Shown here in pieces: positions 34,704-43,463 of a stretch of 64,000 bases of DNA. Position 1 is the first letter of the stretch; every line of letters begins with the position of its first letter. Position numbers and translations under genes: made by a program. This DNA is from Gracilibacillus halotolerans (GTDB lineage: Bacteria; Bacillota; Bacilli; Bacillales; Amphibacillaceae), in assembly GCF_014206945.1 (NCBI RefSeq), contig NZ_JACHON010000002.1:124001-188000 (forward strand). The letters run 5' to 3'. The notes below the pieces were generated by a model. It was not told the origin of the DNA. It worked only from the letters and a program-made list of their open reading frames with translations, and searched no databases.

Positions 34704-35474
34704 ATGAGTCGATTATTTGATTTGTCAGGTAAAACAGCAGTAGCACTTGGTGGTAACAGTACATTAGGTGGTGCAATTTCAAAAGGTCTTGCTGAACATG
34801 GTGCAAGAGTTGCAATTGTAGGGAGAAATATCGAAACAGCAGAGGAAGTTGCAAATGAAATTATAGCATCCGGAGGAGAAGCAAAAGCATTCCAGGCAGA
34901 TGTTAGTAATTTAGACACGGTAAAACAGGTAGCATCAGATATTGAAGCATGGTCAGGAGGATGGGACATCTTATTAAACGCTCCTGGCATGAATAGTACG
35001 ACACCATTTTTAGAGCTTGAGGAAGAAGAATGGGATAAAATCATGGATGTTAATTTAAAAGGTATCGTGTTTGCTACGCAAATTTTTGCGGAAAAAATGA
35101 TAGAGCAAAAACGTCCAGGAAGTATTATTAATATTTCGTCGGTGTCATCTACAACACCTCTATCAAAAGTGTTTACGTATTCAGCGTCAAAAGCGGGAAT
35201 GAACAGTGTTACTCAATTCTTAGCAAGAGAGTTTGCACCACATGGAATCCGTGTGAATGCAATTATTCCTGGATTTTTCCCTGCCGAACAGAATCGAAAA
35301 ATCTTGAGCGAAGACCGTGTAGCATCGATTATGAACCATACACCAATGAACCGTTTTGGAGAAGCAGAAGAATTACAAGGTGCCGCAGTATATCTAGCGT
35401 CTGATAAAGCGAGTAGTTTTGTAACGGGTACGTTCCTCCGAGTTGATGGTGGTTTTGGTAGTATGACGATATAA
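34704..35474 (+). CDS. Short-chain dehydrogenase/reductase, probably sugar-acid oxidoreductase
   Basis: 256 residues. Classical SDR: nucleotide loop GGNSTLGG (about 16-23; the usual TGxxxGIG is altered), NISSVSS, catalytic Tyr159 and Lys163 (YSASKAG), and the PGFFPAEQNR region. The LNAPGMN strand replaces the common NNAG. Style is that of bacterial fructuronate/mannonate (UxuB-like) or gluconate 5-dehydrogenases. 23 bp after the LarA-type gene. I infer that it interconverts a keto-aldonate and an aldonate, giving the isomerase its substrate. Confidence 0.85.
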   Translation: MSRLFDLSGKTAVALGGNSTLGGAISKGLAEHGARVAIVGRNIETAEEVANEIIASGGEAKAFQADVSNLDTVKQVASDIEAWSGGWDILLNAPGMNSTTPFLELEEEEWDKIMDVNLKGIVFATQIFAEKMIEQKRPGSIINISSVSSTTPLSKVFTYSASKAGMNSVTQFLAREFAPHGIRVNAIIPGFFPAEQNRKILSEDRVASIMNHTPMNRFGEAEELQGAAVYLASDKASSFVTGTFLRVDGGFGSMTI

Positions 35475-35512
35475 TGAAAGCGTATAATAAGAGACAACAG
35501 GAGGGGTGTTAA

Positions 35513-36319
35513 ATGCTAGAGCAAAAATATGAAAAGCTTGTTTCCATATTAAAGGATATGAGAAAGGTAGTCGTAGCTTTCTCTGGAGGAGTGGACAGTA
35601 CCTTCCTTCTTAAGGTAGCCGTAGATACGTTGGGTAAAGAGCAGGTATTAGCCGTGACTGCTGATTCTGAAACCTATCCTACCTCTGAGCTAGAGGAGGC
35701 GAAACGATTGGCACAGCTAATTGATGTACCTCATCAAATCATTGAAACAAGTGAACTAGCAATCCCGGGTTACACAGAGAATGATAAGAACAGATGTTAT
35801 TTTTGCAGGAGAAGTCTATTCGAACATATTCAACCTATCCTTGAGGAAAAAGGTTTTAAAAATGTCGTCTACGGTGTTATTGCAGATGATTTGAGTGAAT
35901 ATAGACCAGGAATGCGTGCAGCAAAAGAACAAGGAGTCCGCGGACCACTACAAGAAGCAAATTTATTTAAGGAAGAAATCCGTGAATTATCTAAAAATCT
36001 TGATTTACCAACATGGGATAAACCATCGTTTGCTTGTTTATCTTCTCGTATTGCCTATGGAGAAACGATAACGCAAGCTAAACTAACAAAGGTAGAAAAA
36101 TCTGAAGCCTTTTTGAAAACATTAGGTATTCGACAAGTAAGGGTGCGAACACACGACGATATTGCACGTATTGAAGTAGAGGCACAAGATATGCAGAAAT
36201 TACTTGCCAACCATGGCCGTATAACAGAAAAATTACAGTCTTATGGCTATAAGTTTGTAACGATGGATTTGATGGGTTATAAAAGTGGTAGTATGAATCG
36301 TGCATTGCCGAAAATCTAG
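35513..36319 (+). CDS. larE: LarE, sulfur transferase of nickel-pincer cofactor synthesis (three-cysteine type)
   Basis: 268 residues. PP-loop ATPase (SGGVDST, about 24-30) that adenylates the cofactor precursor and adds sulfur to its two carboxylates. It has exactly three cysteines: Cys95 and Cys98 (NRCYFCRR) and Cys175 (SFACLSSR), the last at the position of the sacrificial Cys176 of L. plantarum LarE. A three-cysteine set has been linked to a [4Fe-4S]-cluster, truly catalytic LarE in Thermotoga. WDKPSFACLSSR is typical of the family. GGAGGGG precedes the ATG. Confidence 0.92.
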   Translation: MLEQKYEKLVSILKDMRKVVVAFSGGVDSTFLLKVAVDTLGKEQVLAVTADSETYPTSELEEAKRLAQLIDVPHQIIETSELAIPGYTENDKNRCYFCRRSLFEHIQPILEEKGFKNVVYGVIADDLSEYRPGMRAAKEQGVRGPLQEANLFKEEIRELSKNLDLPTWDKPSFACLSSRIAYGETITQAKLTKVEKSEAFLKTLGIRQVRVRTHDDIARIEVEAQDMQKLLANHGRITEKLQSYGYKFVTMDLMGYKSGSMNRALPKI

Positions 36320-36371
36320 TAATCTATATAGATAGAAAACTAGCGAACGAGGATGGAAAGGGAGTTGGAAG

Positions 36372-37835
36372 ATGAGAGAGTTAGTAATTGGCCTGGACCT
36401 TGGAACTACTAGTGTAAAAGCAGTGGCATTTGCTAGAAATGGGAAAGTAATCTATGAAGCAGAGCAACTAATTAATACATTCTATCCTGAAGCATCTTAT
36501 GTTGAACAAGATCCAGAGGAAGTAGAAATGAAGTCAAGATTAGTATTGCAGAAGGTGCTTGCACAGACAACGAACGAACGAGTATTAGCAATTGGAATAT
36601 CGTGTGCAATGCACTCCCTTATATGTGTAAATAAAAAAGGTGAACCTCTCTCGCCTATGCTTATATGGTCGGACGGTAGAAGTAGCGATTTAGTTAAGAA
36701 TCTATCTGAAGACGAAAAGCAACATATTTATAGTAGGACAGGCACTCCTATCCATCCAATGGCACCAATTTGGAAATTAAAGTGGATGATGGATAATCAA
36801 TATTCACCTTATACAGAAGCATGTTTCTATCTATCTATGAAAGACTATCTTCTCTATCAATGGACAGGTGAGCTAGTTACCGATTATTCGATGGCTTCCG
36901 CAAGCGGATTGATGAATATTCATGGGCTTCATTGGGACAAAGACGCACTTGAAGTAGCGGGAGTAAAGGAAGAACAGCTACCTCGGATCGTTCCACCAAC
37001 GTATATCTTAGATACAATAAAAGACTCGGTACAACAACAATTAAAATGGCCGAATGAAACAAAGCTCGTTATAGGCGCAGCTGATGGCCAGCTAGCGAAT
37101 TTAGGTAATGGTGCAATTGAAGCGGGTGAAGTAGCAGTAACGGTTGGAACAAGTGGAGCAATTCGTCAAATGATTGAAGGGCAACATGTGAACGAAAATG
37201 GTGAAACCTTTAGCTATGCTTTTACAGATCAATCTTCCATTATAGGTGGTCCAACGAATAATGGTGGAATTGCTCTTCAATGGTTAAAAGATGTGATGGA
37301 ATTTCAAGGATCACACGAGGAATTTTTAGCAGGTGCAGATAGGATTAAGCTTGGTTCTGAAGGCTTACTATTTATCCCTTATATTAATGGAGAGAGAGCG
37401 CCTGTTTGGAATCAACAGGCACGTGGAAACTTCTTTGGATTATCTATTACCCATCAACGAGAGCATTTAGTGCGATCTGTATTAGAGGGGATTGTTTTTA
37501 ATTTGTATAAAATCGGAAAGTCACTAGAAGATATTGCTGGGAAGCCGAAGACAATTTCTGTGAATGGCGGACTGTCCAAATCTCCGTTATGGGTGCAAAT
37601 AATGGCTGATGTATTTGGCCAAGAGATTCAGCTCGCAGAAACACATCATGCAGCTGCATGGGGTGCAGCATGGACAGCTCTCGTAGCTATACAGGAAGAG
37701 CCGAGCTTTACAGCAATAAAACAACACATCCCAATCGAGAAATGGATACAGCCAAATAAAGAAAATCATCAACAGTACATGACAATTTTTAATAAATACG
37801 ATCAGCTAGCAAAAGAAATCTCTAAATATTTCTAA
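36372..37835 (+). CDS. FGGY-family sugar-acid kinase, gluconokinase-like
   Basis: 487 residues. Two-domain actin-like kinase: GLDLGTTSVKAVAF at the N-terminus, SWDGRSS-type substrate loop (IWSDGRSSD, about 97), FIPYINGERAPVWN and the ISVNGGLSKSPLW adenosine loop. It resembles B. subtilis GntK more than xylulokinase or glycerol kinase, so phosphorylation of D-gluconate or a related aldonate at the terminal hydroxyl is the best guess. It lies between the two NPN cofactor genes, tying the cofactor to sugar-acid breakdown. GGGAGTTGG ribosome site. Confidence 0.87.
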   Translation: MRELVIGLDLGTTSVKAVAFARNGKVIYEAEQLINTFYPEASYVEQDPEEVEMKSRLVLQKVLAQTTNERVLAIGISCAMHSLICVNKKGEPLSPMLIWSDGRSSDLVKNLSEDEKQHIYSRTGTPIHPMAPIWKLKWMMDNQYSPYTEACFYLSMKDYLLYQWTGELVTDYSMASASGLMNIHGLHWDKDALEVAGVKEEQLPRIVPPTYILDTIKDSVQQQLKWPNETKLVIGAADGQLANLGNGAIEAGEVAVTVGTSGAIRQMIEGQHVNENGETFSYAFTDQSSIIGGPTNNGGIALQWLKDVMEFQGSHEEFLAGADRIKLGSEGLLFIPYINGERAPVWNQQARGNFFGLSITHQREHLVRSVLEGIVFNLYKIGKSLEDIAGKPKTISVNGGLSKSPLWVQIMADVFGQEIQLAETHHAAAWGAAWTALVAIQEEPSFTAIKQHIPIEKWIQPNKENHQQYMTIFNKYDQLAKEISKYF

Positions 37836-37836
37836 G

Positions 37837-37867
37837 TTAACATCCCGGTAGAGAATAGTGATATAAT
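37837..37867 (+). promoter_or_regulatory. Possible internal promoter before larB
   Basis: Extended -10 TGATATAAT (37859-37867) in the 71-bp gap, with TTAACA (37837-37842) at a long 19-bp spacing. It would allow cofactor and nickel uptake genes to be made without the catabolic genes. Confidence 0.4.
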
Positions 37868-37906
37868 AGCATCGATTCATAACATACAATAAGTGGATGT
37901 GGTCAT

Positions 37907-38656
37907 ATGCTCGATAACATTTTAAAACAAGTAGCAGAAGGAAATATGTCTCTCGAGGAAGCAAAAAAAGAATTGGCTACCTTCGAAAACTTAGGTTTTG
38001 CGAAAGTCGATCATCACCGACCGAAACGACAAGGATTTCCTGAAGTTATTTTTGGTGAGGGAAAAACAGCGCAGCAAATTATCGAAATCGCACACTCTAT
38101 GTTGGCCAAAAAAGTGAATATTCTAGCTACGAGAATCGAACAGGAAAAAGCAGAAATAGTAAAAACTTCACTCCCTGAATTTGAATATGATCCAACAAGT
38201 CGTACGATGATTTTACGTAATGAAGAAAAGCCAACGATTTTAGCAGGTTATATAGCAGTTATTTGTGCAGGTACGTCTGATTTACCAGTAACAGAGGAAG
38301 CAGCAAAAACTTTAGAAGCTTTTGGTATCGAGGTTCGACGTTTTTACGATGTTGGTGTTGCTGGTATTCATCGTCTTTTTAATTACATAGAAGAGATACA
38401 ACAAGCAACAGTCTCTATTGTTGTTGCTGGGATGGAAGGAGCATTACCAAGTGTAGTTGGTGGTCTTGTTTCACATCCAGTTATCGCTGTTCCGACGAGT
38501 GTTGGTTATGGCGCAAATTTTCAAGGGCTGTCTGCATTACTCACAATGCTTAATTCTTGTGCATCAGGAATTAGTGTCGTTAACATCGACAACGGATTTG
38601 GTGGAGCTTACAATGCAGCGTTAATACACCGTGTAGCTAATAAAATAGAAAATTAA
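37907..38656 (+). CDS. larB: LarB, carboxylase/hydrolase of nickel-pincer cofactor synthesis
   Basis: 249 residues. PurE-like domain that carboxylates the pyridinium ring of nicotinic acid adenine dinucleotide and releases AMP, the first step to the NPN cofactor. A GMEGALPSVVGGLV loop and the LNSCASGISVVNIDNGFG segment are diagnostic; Cys218 aligns with Cys221, which in L. plantarum LarB binds the substrate covalently. The first 40 residues are the usual helical LarB extension. 39 bp separate it from the nickel-transporter lipoprotein gene. LarC, the remaining enzyme, is missing from this window. Confidence 0.93.
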   Translation: MLDNILKQVAEGNMSLEEAKKELATFENLGFAKVDHHRPKRQGFPEVIFGEGKTAQQIIEIAHSMLAKKVNILATRIEQEKAEIVKTSLPEFEYDPTSRTMILRNEEKPTILAGYIAVICAGTSDLPVTEEAAKTLEAFGIEVRRFYDVGVAGIHRLFNYIEEIQQATVSIVVAGMEGALPSVVGGLVSHPVIAVPTSVGYGANFQGLSALLTMLNSCASGISVVNIDNGFGGAYNAALIHRVANKIEN

Positions 38657-38694
38657 TAAACAATCTAGATGAATACTTGCTAGGAGTACGAGAT

Positions 38695-40275
38695 ATGAAG
38701 CGATATTATTTTATTCTTCTCATTCTTTCTGTTCTGCTGTTAGGATGTAACGCAAAGGGAGAAGAGATGACCACTAATGGACAACCAGATCATTTAGTTT
38801 TAGCGATTGGTTCCGAACCAGAGCAAGGCTTCGACCCTACCACAGGGTGGGGAAGCTACGGATCACCCCTTTTTCAAAGTACACTTCTCCGATTAGATGA
38901 GAATTTACAAATCCAATACGATTTAGCAACAGAGTATACGATCTCTGAAGATGGTCGGATATGGACAGTTACATTAAGACAGGACGCCTATTTTTCGAAT
39001 GGTGAAGCCTTAACGGCAGAAGATGTTGTGTTTACGTTTGATTTAGCGAAAACAAAGCAATCGATAGTTGATGTATCCAATGTTGAAAAAATAGAGAAAA
39101 CCAATGATTATGAAGTTGTTTTTTATCTAAAGGAACCTCAATCAACGTTTATTACTTTACTACAAACGCTTGGTATTGTTCCTAAGCATGCATACTCAGA
39201 CGAATACGCATCCAACCCAATAGGCTCAGGCCCATATCAACTGATTGAATGGAGGAAGAATGAACAGCTTATAGTCGAAGTAAACCCGCATTATTATGGG
39301 AAGGCTCCTCTATTTGAACGGTTGACTTTTTTATTTATGGAACCAGATCAAGCATTAGCTGCAGCTAAAACAGGAGTGATAGATGTACTCTCTGTCCCAG
39401 CGACTTATCCAAAAGAGGATATAGCAGGCATGGAGCGTCTTTCGCTAGCTAGCGTAGACAATCGTGGTATTATGCTACCTTTTGTATCTCCAACTATTAA
39501 TAGTGACGGTGTACAAATTGGACACGAGGTTACGTCAAATGAGGAGATTAGGAAGGCAATGAATCTGGCTGTACACCGACAGGAGTTAGTCGACACGGTT
39601 ATGAACGGTGAAGGAACACCCGCTTATTCTAGTGCGGATCGGTTACCTTGGTTTCATGAAGAAAATATAATGAATGATAATGATAAGGTGGCAGCAGAAG
39701 AGCTACTTCTTTCCAATGGTTGGAGTAAGGGGGATGATGGTATTTTTCAAAAAGAATCCCTACGAGCCAGTATGATGCTTTATTATCCGGCGGGTGACCA
39801 ATTACGCCAATCTCTTGCTTTACTAGTTGCACAACAATTGAAGGAAATCGGGTTAGAAATCGTGCCAAAAGGGGCTAGCTGGAATGACATCGAAGAAGTA
39901 ATGCATAAAGAAGCTGTTTTAATGGGATGGGGAAGTCATAACCCAATTGAATTATTTAACTTATACCATTCTGGCATGGCAGGAATGGATTATTATAATG
40001 CAAACTATTACCAAAATGAAAAAGTGGATGAATATATGGAAAAAGCTATCCAATCTACCAACTTAGAAGATGCATATGAATACTGGAAGCTTGCTCAATG
40101 GGATGGTACAACTGGTTTTAGTGGGAAAGCAGACGCTCCTTGGGTATGGTTAGTAAATGTCAATCATATTTATTATGTGAAAGAACCGTTACAAATAGGA
40201 GAACAAAAAATCCAACCTCATGGTCATGGTTGGCCAATAACAGACTTTATTATGGAGTGGACGTGGGAGGAATAA
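38695..40275 (+). CDS. Substrate-binding lipoprotein of a Nik/Opp-type ABC importer (NikA-like)
   Basis: 526 residues from ATG 38695, which has AGGAG 8 nt upstream; an in-frame start 6 codons earlier is less suitable. Lipoprotein signal with lipobox LLLGC (Cys18), then a family-5 (peptide/nickel) solute-binding protein with the ATEYTISEDGRIWTVTLR signature. A histidine pair near the C-terminus (PHGHGWP) could take part in metal binding, but ligand identity rests mainly on being in one operon with larB and larE. Nickel, perhaps as a small-molecule chelate, is the inferred cargo. Confidence 0.85.
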   Translation: MKRYYFILLILSVLLLGCNAKGEEMTTNGQPDHLVLAIGSEPEQGFDPTTGWGSYGSPLFQSTLLRLDENLQIQYDLATEYTISEDGRIWTVTLRQDAYFSNGEALTAEDVVFTFDLAKTKQSIVDVSNVEKIEKTNDYEVVFYLKEPQSTFITLLQTLGIVPKHAYSDEYASNPIGSGPYQLIEWRKNEQLIVEVNPHYYGKAPLFERLTFLFMEPDQALAAAKTGVIDVLSVPATYPKEDIAGMERLSLASVDNRGIMLPFVSPTINSDGVQIGHEVTSNEEIRKAMNLAVHRQELVDTVMNGEGTPAYSSADRLPWFHEENIMNDNDKVAAEELLLSNGWSKGDDGIFQKESLRASMMLYYPAGDQLRQSLALLVAQQLKEIGLEIVPKGASWNDIEEVMHKEAVLMGWGSHNPIELFNLYHSGMAGMDYYNANYYQNEKVDEYMEKAIQSTNLEDAYEYWKLAQWDGTTGFSGKADAPWVWLVNVNHIYYVKEPLQIGEQKIQPHGHGWPITDFIMEWTWEE

Positions 40276-40277
40276 CG

Positions 40278-41261
40278 ATGCCATTTATTCGTTGGCTACT
40301 TATAAAGCTATTGCAGTTATTTCTTTTGCTCCTAGCAGTTTCCTTTGCCTCTTTTTCTTTAGTGAAACTTTCTCCTATTGATCCCGTACAAGCTTATTTA
40401 GGAGCGGGAAGGATGCAAATCAGTCCAGAGCAGTTAAAAGATATTCAAGCGTATTGGGGATCTGAGGTGCCTTTTTTCGAGCAATTTCGACAATGGTTTT
40501 ATGACGTTTTACGAGGTAACTTTGGAGAGTCTTCGATCTATCGGCAGCCGGTCATCGAGGTAATCAGTGAGCGATTTCTTGCCTCTTTTCTTCTTATGCT
40601 TGTTGCATGGCTATTATCGGGTTTGCTCGGTGTAGTACTTGGTTCGATAGCTGCTATGAATGAAAATAAATGGTTAGATAAATGGATAAGAACGTATTGT
40701 TATATTCTGTTAGCAACACCTGGTTTTTGGCTTGGTATGATTATCTTACTCTTTTTTTCTGTTTATATGGGGTGGTTTCCGATTGGATTTGAAGCTCCGA
40801 TAGGGATGACATCGGATGAAATTTCAATAACAGATCGTATTTATCACATGATATTACCTGCACTTACGTTAAGTTTATTAGGTATTGCTAATGTGTGCTT
40901 ACATACAAGAGAAAAATTATTAGAAACTCGTCGTCAGTTGTTTTTTATTCAAGCACAAGCAAATGGTACAAGAGGATGGAGTTTAGTTTACCGACACGGT
41001 TTACGCCATATTTCTTTTCCTGTTATCTCGGTACATTTCGCTAGTTTTAGTGAATTATTTGGTGGAACCATTCTGATTGAACAAGTTTTCAGCTACCCGG
41101 GAATAGGTGAAATTATTGTGAATGCAGGACTACGTGGAGATGTTGCATTATTGCTAGGTACAGTAATATTTAGTGCTTGTTTTGTTTTTGTAGGAAACTT
41201 TTTAGCAGATTTGCTTCACAAGTGGATTGACCCGCGTACTAGAAGAGAGGGAATTCAATAA
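40278..41261 (+). CDS. Nik/Opp-type ABC importer permease (NikB-like)
   Basis: 327 residues from ATG 40278 with GGGAGG 7 nt upstream, 2 bp after the binding-protein stop. Binding-protein-dependent permease of the DppB/NikB family: N-terminal helix, an outside loop with SPIDPVQAYLG, five further helices and the EAA-type contact loop ANGTRGWSLVYRHGLRH (about 230-246) that docks on the ATPase. Its stop overlaps the next start by 1 bp (TAATG). Confidence 0.9.
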   Translation: MPFIRWLLIKLLQLFLLLLAVSFASFSLVKLSPIDPVQAYLGAGRMQISPEQLKDIQAYWGSEVPFFEQFRQWFYDVLRGNFGESSIYRQPVIEVISERFLASFLLMLVAWLLSGLLGVVLGSIAAMNENKWLDKWIRTYCYILLATPGFWLGMIILLFFSVYMGWFPIGFEAPIGMTSDEISITDRIYHMILPALTLSLLGIANVCLHTREKLLETRRQLFFIQAQANGTRGWSLVYRHGLRHISFPVISVHFASFSELFGGTILIEQVFSYPGIGEIIVNAGLRGDVALLLGTVIFSACFVFVGNFLADLLHKWIDPRTRREGIQ

Positions 41262-42052
41262 TGAAACGAATCATATACCCTCTTCTATTACTTATTCTTA
41301 TTTTTCTTATAGCGAGATTATCTCAACTAATTCCAATCGATTTAGTACCCGAAAACAGAAATAGTGCACCAAGCTTACAACACTTATTTGGTACCGATTG
41401 GATTGGTAGAGACATGTTGCTTAGGACACTATCAGGTCTTCAGCTAAGCATGGTGATAGGTTTCATCACGGCAATTGGAGCAAGTTTAATCGGTTTAATT
41501 TTTGCTGTTATTGCGTCTACCCATCCGATAATGGATCGAATTGTTACATGGTGTATTGACTTTACTTTAAGTATCCCGCACATTCTAACATTATTGTTCG
41601 TTTCATTTCTGTTAGGGGGAGGCGAAAAAGGGATCCTTATTGGTTTAATTCTTACCCATTGGCCTGTTATCACAAGGGTTATCCGTTCAGAAATCAAACA
41701 ACTAAGTAAAATGCCGTTTATACACCTATCATCAAAATTAGGAAGATCATCAAATTGGATTGTGAGACATCATTATATTCCACACCTTATGCCACAAATT
41801 ATGGTAAGTTTTATGATTGTGTTTCCGCACTCAATTATGCATGAGGCTGCTGTTTCGTTCCTAGGATTTGGTCTTTCTACCGATAGAGATGCTATCGGTG
41901 TTATTCTAGCAGAATCGATGCAATATTTAACTTCAGGCTATTGGTGGCTTGCGTTTTTTCCAGGTCTCACGCTTTTAGGAGTAATTCTATTGTTTCACTA
42001 TTTCACACATCAATTAAGAGCATATATAGAAAGGGATAGGTCTTATGAATAG
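41261..42052 (+). CDS. Nik/Opp-type ABC importer permease (NikC-like)
   Basis: 263 residues. DppC/NikC family with the N-terminal helix, LFGTDWIGRDMLLRTLSG signature (about 44-61), and the EAA loop around SSKLGRSSNWIVRHHYIPH. Five to six membrane helices. Translationally coupled on both sides (1 bp overlap before, 8 bp after). Confidence 0.9.
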   Translation: MKRIIYPLLLLILIFLIARLSQLIPIDLVPENRNSAPSLQHLFGTDWIGRDMLLRTLSGLQLSMVIGFITAIGASLIGLIFAVIASTHPIMDRIVTWCIDFTLSIPHILTLLFVSFLLGGGEKGILIGLILTHWPVITRVIRSEIKQLSKMPFIHLSSKLGRSSNWIVRHHYIPHLMPQIMVSFMIVFPHSIMHEAAVSFLGFGLSTDRDAIGVILAESMQYLTSGYWWLAFFPGLTLLGVILLFHYFTHQLRAYIERDRSYE

Positions 42053-42833
42053 AATACTAGAAGTGAATACCCTGACTATCCACCATTCATCCTCTAATCT
42101 TCGGTTGGTCCACCCTTTATCGTTTACAATAAAAAGTGGAGAAGTACTCGCATTAGTTGGTGCTAGCGGATCCGGGAAAAGTTTAGTAGCTCAAGCGTTG
42201 TTTCATATTTTACCTACTAATTTATCGTGGGAAGGAGATATTCGTCTTAAGGGAAATCTAGTTCATAATAAAAATGTTCAAAATTACCGAGGGAAATCGA
42301 TGGCTTATATACCACAGTCTGTGGATGCCCTCGATCCGTTTTTAAAAATAGGTAAGCAATTGAAACAATTAACACCGACTCATACTGGAAAAAAAGAAAT
42401 AATAGAAGGTTTGAAACGGTTAGGTTTAACAAAAAGCATTCTAACGAAATATCCTTTTGAATTATCTGGTGGTCAAGCTAGAAGAATACTTATTCTCATG
42501 GCTTTGGTAAGCGAAGCGGATTTAATCGTAGCGGATGAACCAACACCAGGTATCGGAGAGCAAGCAACAGAGGACTTTAGGAAACTACTACTAGCAAAGA
42601 AAGATAGTGGAAAAGCAGTCCTTCTTATTACACATGATTTAGACCTAGCATCAGACGTAGCAACTAAAATCGCTGTAATGAAGGATGGTAAAATGGTAGA
42701 TATATTCCCATCTAGTTGGCTCCAGAAAGACGCGCTGGATAGAAATAACCTCCACCCGTATACACTTGAATTATGGAATTCTCTTCCTCGGAATTTGAAT
42801 ACACAGGAGTGGTTCCATGCTACACGTTCATAA
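42045..42833 (+). CDS. Nik/Opp-type ABC importer ATPase (NikD-like)
   Basis: 262 residues. Walker A GASGSGKS (about 37-44), Q-loop YIPQSVDALDP, signature LSGGQARR (about 138) and Walker B LIVADEPTPGI. Energises the permease pair together with the next gene. Overlaps its neighbours by 8 and 17 bp, showing strict coupling. Confidence 0.9.
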   Translation: MNRILEVNTLTIHHSSSNLRLVHPLSFTIKSGEVLALVGASGSGKSLVAQALFHILPTNLSWEGDIRLKGNLVHNKNVQNYRGKSMAYIPQSVDALDPFLKIGKQLKQLTPTHTGKKEIIEGLKRLGLTKSILTKYPFELSGGQARRILILMALVSEADLIVADEPTPGIGEQATEDFRKLLLAKKDSGKAVLLITHDLDLASDVATKIAVMKDGKMVDIFPSSWLQKDALDRNNLHPYTLELWNSLPRNLNTQEWFHATRS

Positions 42834-43440
42834 TGTAAATTACGCTTATAAAAAACAAAGTCTTTTAGAAAATGTATCTTTTGAAATGAAGCGAGGAGAA
42901 ATAATAGGATTAATAGGAGAAAGTGGTGTAGGTAAAACAACGTTCGGAAAAATTGTAGCTGACTATATCCGTCCAGACTATGGTAACATACAAATAGATT
43001 GGGAAAAAGATAAGCCTTATCCTGTTCAATTTTTATTTCAGCATCCAGAGCAATCTGTTAATCCTAAATGGCGAATCAAACGAATATTAGAGGAAGCAGG
43101 AAGGATTGATTCCTACTTATTACGTCTATTTAACATAGATAAGGTGTGGCTGCAACGTTTTCCTAATCAGTTATCAAGTGGGCAACTTCAAAGGGTCTGT
43201 ATTGTAAGGTGTTTACTAGCTAAGCCTAGCTTTATTGTCGCCGATGAAATAACTACGATGTTGGATGCTATCTCGCAAAAAGAGGTATGGCAAAATCTTT
43301 TAAAAATAACGACGACAAATAATATTGGTATACTAGTAATTAGTCATGATCGTATTTTATTAGATAAGATATGTTCAACTATTTATGAATTAAAAGATTT
43401 ACATTTGAAACCAATTGCACGTTCAGTACGTATTAATTAA
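42817..43440 (+). CDS. Nik/Opp-type ABC importer ATPase (NikE-like, short)
   Basis: 207 residues. Walker A GESGVGKTT (about 31-39), signature LSSGQLQR (LSSGQ instead of LSGGQ) and Walker B FIVADEITTMLD. It ends right after the H-loop (VISHDR) and lacks the C-terminal extension of usual Opp/Nik ATPases, which are 260-330 residues. Last gene of the operon started at the transporter. Confidence 0.88.
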   Translation: MLHVHNVNYAYKKQSLLENVSFEMKRGEIIGLIGESGVGKTTFGKIVADYIRPDYGNIQIDWEKDKPYPVQFLFQHPEQSVNPKWRIKRILEEAGRIDSYLLRLFNIDKVWLQRFPNQLSSGQLQRVCIVRCLLAKPSFIVADEITTMLDAISQKEVWQNLLKITTTNNIGILVISHDRILLDKICSTIYELKDLHLKPIARSVRIN

Positions 43441-43463
43441 TGAAGTAGATTGGAGGGGGTATT

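Noticed and set aside
42473-42940. Minus-strand ORF of 155 codons
   Set aside because: Shadow of the two overlapping ABC ATPase genes, both of which have full Walker and signature motifs.
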